Origin: Oscillospiraceae bacterium
GTDB taxonomy: Bacteria; Bacillota; Clostridia; Oscillospirales; Acutalibacteraceae
Reading direction: 5' to 3'
Assembly: GCA_019417045.1 (NCBI GenBank)
Contig: DXWE01000013.1
Coordinates: forward strand, 1-23,591
Length of the DNA: 23,591 nt
In this document: positions 21,780 to 23,591 of the stretch, one piece after another
How the letters are laid out: every line of letters begins with the position of its first letter
Position numbering within the stretch: position 1 is the first letter of the stretch
Made by a program: the position numbers and the translations under genes
Notes under the pieces: model-generated
Database searches by the model: none
Told to the model about the DNA's origin: nothing
What the model saw: only the letters and a program-made list of their open reading frames with translations

Positions 21780-22493
21780 TCAAAAACCTCCTGTGGGAAA
21801 TCTCCGGTCACAAGCGGGGAGCAGCCGCCCGGCGAGTTCGTCTACGGTGGCGGCCAGAAAGTCGGCGCCGGCCTGTTCGAGCTCGCCCGGCGGCGCATAG
21901 CCAAACCCCACCCCCAGGCAGGGGATGCCGCAGGCGTGCGCGCCGTCGACGTCGTGCCGCCGGTCGCCGATCATCAGCACGTCGCCGCGCCCGGCCGGCC
22001 CCACTCCCAGACGGTGCAGCGCCTCTTCGATCACATCCGCTTTGGCCACCCGCCGCCCGTCCAGCTCGCTGCCGGTGATCTCGTCAAAATAGCCGTCCAT
22101 TTGATAGTGACGCAGGATCTCCTGCGCAAACGTCTCCGGCTTGGAGGTCGCGACCGCGAGCGTGCGCCCGGCCTGCTGCAACCGGGCCAGCAGAGCGGGC
22201 AGGCCCTCATATACCGTGTTTTCGTAAATGCCGATGGTGCGATACCGCTCCCGGTACTTCTCCACCGCGCGCTGGCCCTGCGCCTCGTCCCAGCCGGTAT
22301 AGGCCATAAACTGCTGGCACAGCGGCGGTCCGATAAAACAGGTCAGCTCTTCCGGTGTGCGGTGGATGCCAAAGGCGTCCAGCGCATACTGCACACTGCG
22401 GGTGACACCCTCCTGGGAGTCCACCAGCGTGCCGTCCAGGTCAAACAGCAGGATCCGGTACCGGCTGGCCGGAAAGGTCTGTGAGAGTTTCAA
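21780..22493 (-). CDS. HAD-family phosphatase (phosphoglycolate phosphatase-like)
   Basis: The 237-residue product belongs to the HAD hydrolase superfamily with a helical cap. Motif I is FDLDGTLVDS (Asp18, Asp20), motif II VATSKP (Thr116/Ser117), motif III Lys151, and motif IV GDRRHD (Asp177, Asp181). The pattern resembles Gph/PpaX, which remove phosphate from phosphoglycolate or pyrophosphate, but substrate cannot be told from sequence. The start is TTG at 22493; no ATG or GTG occurs before motif I. A weak GGAAGG lies about 10 nt ahead. It overlaps the upstream methyltransferase gene by 53 nt in another frame. Confidence 0.88.
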   Translation of the reverse strand: MKLSQTFPASRYRILLFDLDGTLVDSQEGVTRSVQYALDAFGIHRTPEELTCFIGPPLCQQFMAYTGWDEAQGQRAVEKYRERYRTIGIYENTVYEGLPALLARLQQAGRTLAVATSKPETFAQEILRHYQMDGYFDEITGSELDGRRVAKADVIEEALHRLGVGPAGRGDVLMIGDRRHDVDGAHACGIPCLGVGFGYAPPGELEQAGADFLAATVDELAGRLLPACDRRFPTGGF

Positions 22494-23196
22494 AAGAAGC
22501 GCCTTCCCTTCTCAGCGGCGGCAGGACCCGCAGGCCCGGCCGGCCGCCCTTTTTGGATTCGAGTAAAAACAGCCACGGGGCGTCGTCCGCCCGCTGCTGC
22601 ACCCATTGCAGCCGCTTGGGCTCCAGCCCTGCCTGCCGCAGTGCGACGAAGACATCGGCCAGCCGTTCCGGCCGGTGGCACAGGCAAAAGGATCCCCCCT
22701 GCCGCAGCAGATACCCGGCGGCACCCGCCAGATCGGCGAGCAGGGAGGGGCCGTATTCAAAGCGGGAGAGCCGGCCCGCCGGGCTGCGGCAGGCCGGTCC
22801 ACTGCCCGCGGGGAAATAGGGGGGATTGCAGGTGACCAGCGAATATCCCTCCGCCGGCAGGCACGCGGGAAGCGCGCGCCAGTCGCCCGTATGGATGGCG
22901 ACATGGGTCCATCCGTTTTCCGCCGCCGTCCGGCGTGCCAGCGCCGCCGCCTCCGGCTGCCGTTCCACCCCATCTATCTGGATTTGGACGCCCTCGCTGC
23001 ACCAGACGAACGGCACTGCCCCGCACCCGGTGCCGAGATCGCACGCGCGGCCCCCGTCCGGCAGCCGCGCAAACCGGGCGAGCAGCAGGGCATCCGTCTG
23101 CAGGGGATATGCCTCGCTGACATAGAGAAAATAGGAGTCATTCAGCCATTCGCGCCGGACTCCCGTCCTGTCCGTCATCGCTGTTCTGTCCGCCAT
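22441..23196 (-). CDS. TrmN6-like tRNA adenine-N6 methyltransferase
   Basis: The 251-residue protein is a class I methyltransferase with motif I DLGTGCGAVP (53-62) and the catalytic NPPY (124-127), as in enzymes that N6-methylate adenine. The N-terminal block RREWLNDSYFLYVSEAYPLQTDALLLARFA resembles TrmN6/YabB proteins, which modify A37 of tRNA1(Val), and the conserved GGRPGLRVLPPL closes the core. The last 23 residues after LPPL do not look like the usual family tail and overlap the HAD gene. The ATG at 23196 was chosen; an upstream in-frame TTG at 23232 lies in the ferredoxin terminator and is rejected. The binding site is weak (GGCGG). Confidence 0.85.
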   Translation of the reverse strand: MADRTAMTDRTGVRREWLNDSYFLYVSEAYPLQTDALLLARFARLPDGGRACDLGTGCGAVPFVWCSEGVQIQIDGVERQPEAAALARRTAAENGWTHVAIHTGDWRALPACLPAEGYSLVTCNPPYFPAGSGPACRSPAGRLSRFEYGPSLLADLAGAAGYLLRQGGSFCLCHRPERLADVFVALRQAGLEPKRLQWVQQRADDAPWLFLLESKKGGRPGLRVLPPLRREGASFETLTDLSGQPVPDPAV

Positions 23197-23224
23197 TTTT
23201 CGACCGCCGTCCCTTGATAACAAA

Positions 23225-23261
23225 ATTGCCAAGCAGGCCCCTTCCGGGGCTGCTCGGCAAT
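23225..23261 (-). terminator. Ferredoxin terminator
   Basis: ATTGCC, AGCAG and CCCC segments on one arm pair with GGGG, CTGCT and GGCAAT on the other, with one mismatch and one bulge, around a four-base loop (GGAA on the minus strand). On the minus strand the stem is followed by TTTGTT. It starts about 15 nt after the ferredoxin stop, so the short gene can be an independent transcript. Confidence 0.8.
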
Positions 23262-23275
23262 CATGTGCGTCTCAC

Positions 23276-23446
23276 TTAGTCCGCGCTCGGAGCGCCTACC
23301 GGGCAGACGTCCGCGCAGGCACCGCACTCGATGCAGGTCTCGGGGTCGATGACATACTTGCCGTCCCCCTCGGAAATGGCGGAGACAGGGCACTCGCCCG
23401 CGCACGCGCCACATGCGATGCACTCATCCGAAATTTTATAGGCCAT
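23276..23446 (-). CDS. 2[4Fe-4S] ferredoxin
   Basis: The 56-residue protein has two CxxCxxCxxxCP clusters: Cys9, 12, 15 and 19, then Cys38, 41, 44 and 48. Each would bind a [4Fe-4S] cluster. This is the clostridial low-potential electron carrier used by pyruvate:ferredoxin oxidoreductase, hydrogenases and similar enzymes. The start MAYKISDECIACGAC is typical. The ATG at 23446 follows AGGAGG with about 8-nt spacing, and a promoter lies 34 nt further up. It is flanked by its own promoter and terminator. Confidence 0.96.
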   Translation of the reverse strand: MAYKISDECIACGACAGECPVSAISEGDGKYVIDPETCIECGACADVCPVGAPSAD

Positions 23447-23479
23447 GATACGCACCTCCTTCATCCCAGGTTCCCTATC

Positions 23480-23507
23480 ATCATAACATACCACGTCAAA
23501 AATGCAA
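23480..23507 (-). promoter_or_regulatory. Ferredoxin promoter
   Basis: Read on the minus strand, TTGCAT and TATGAT are 16 bp apart, and TGT before TATGAT makes an extended -10 (TGnTATGAT). The site is about 34 nt upstream of the ferredoxin ATG. A sigma-A promoter is the natural reading. Confidence 0.65.
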
Positions 23508-23540
23508 GAGCTTTTTCAAATTTGCGCCCGAAAAGACGGG

Positions 23541-23591
23541 TTATTCCTCCAGGTCGGACAGTTCCTCCATCTCGGCCTTGTCCACGCGAAT
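23541..23591 (-). CDS. 3' end of an unidentified gene cut by the window edge
   Basis: Only the last 16 codons and TAA are in the window, giving a tail IRVDKAEMEELSDLEE. The tail is acidic and presumably exposed. The frame is open to the edge and the stop is followed by the ferredoxin promoter. The short CCCG/CGGG pair after the stop (23527-23540) is too weak to call a terminator. I cannot identify the product from 16 residues. Confidence 0.5.
   Translation of the reverse strand: MRVDKAEMEELSDLEE

Noticed and set aside
23197..23232. TTG start 12 codons upstream for the methyltransferase
   Set aside because: This start lies in the 3' flank of the ferredoxin terminator; the ATG at 23196 gives a better N-terminus.

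Overview
The window is a chromosomal segment from a high-GC member of the Clostridia, most likely an Oscillospirales/Ruminococcaceae-type Firmicute. I infer this from the single uninterrupted S10-spc-alpha ribosomal cluster with rpsD between rpsK and rpoA, the zinc-binding (Cys-rich) forms of S14, S4, L36 and adenylate kinase, the strong AGGAGG ribosome-binding sites, a 2[4Fe-4S] clostridial ferredoxin, and a small protein resembling the BofC C-terminal domain. GC content looks close to 60% by eye. No rRNA, tRNA, CRISPR, phage or insertion-sequence features were found. The species assignment is inference.

Layout. (1) 1-1043: a secreted metallo-beta-lactamase-fold lipoprotein on the minus strand. 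(2) 1062-1670: a 600-base non-coding region with the MBL promoter, a tandem 10-bp repeat, a consensus promoter for the S10 cluster, and a leader of about 350 nt holding an attenuator-like hairpin with a seven-T run. (3) 1671-17131: 31 co-directional genes: rpsJ, rplC, rplD, rplW, rplB, rpsS, rplV, rpsC, rplP, rpmC, rpsQ, rplN, rplX, rplE, rpsN, rpsH, rplF, rplR, rpsE, rpmD, rplO, secY, adk, map, infA, rpmJ, rpsM, rpsK, rpsD, rpoA, rplQ. The cluster ends in a 16-bp-stem terminator. (4) 17199-17402: a short spacer between convergent genes with 19-bp-period repeats and the terminator of the next gene. (5) 17403-19703: a class A penicillin-binding protein on the minus strand, with a clear promoter. 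(6) 19917-20267: a small membrane-anchored BofC-C-like protein on the plus strand, followed by a two-way terminator. (7) 20319-23591: a minus-strand group of rsmE, tcdA, a HAD phosphatase, a TrmN6-like methyltransferase, a ferredoxin with its own promoter and terminator, and the 3' end of one more gene cut by the window edge.

How the genes work together. The large cluster makes both ribosomal subunits' core proteins, the SecY channel, the RNA polymerase alpha subunit, IF-1, and the enzymes that balance adenylates (Adk) and trim N-terminal methionine (Map). The minus-strand group at the right is enriched in RNA modification (RsmE on 16S rRNA, TcdA on tRNA t6A, a TrmN6-like enzyme).

The window is mostly ordinary core genome and I did not find a convincing new system. 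The points most worth a second look are regulatory: the attenuator-like S10 leader, recurring CTGC/GCAG hairpins in the unusually long spacers of the spc/alpha part, a palindrome with an extra half-site between the divergent PBP and BofC-like genes, and a shared promoter sequence in front of the S10 cluster and the PBP gene.
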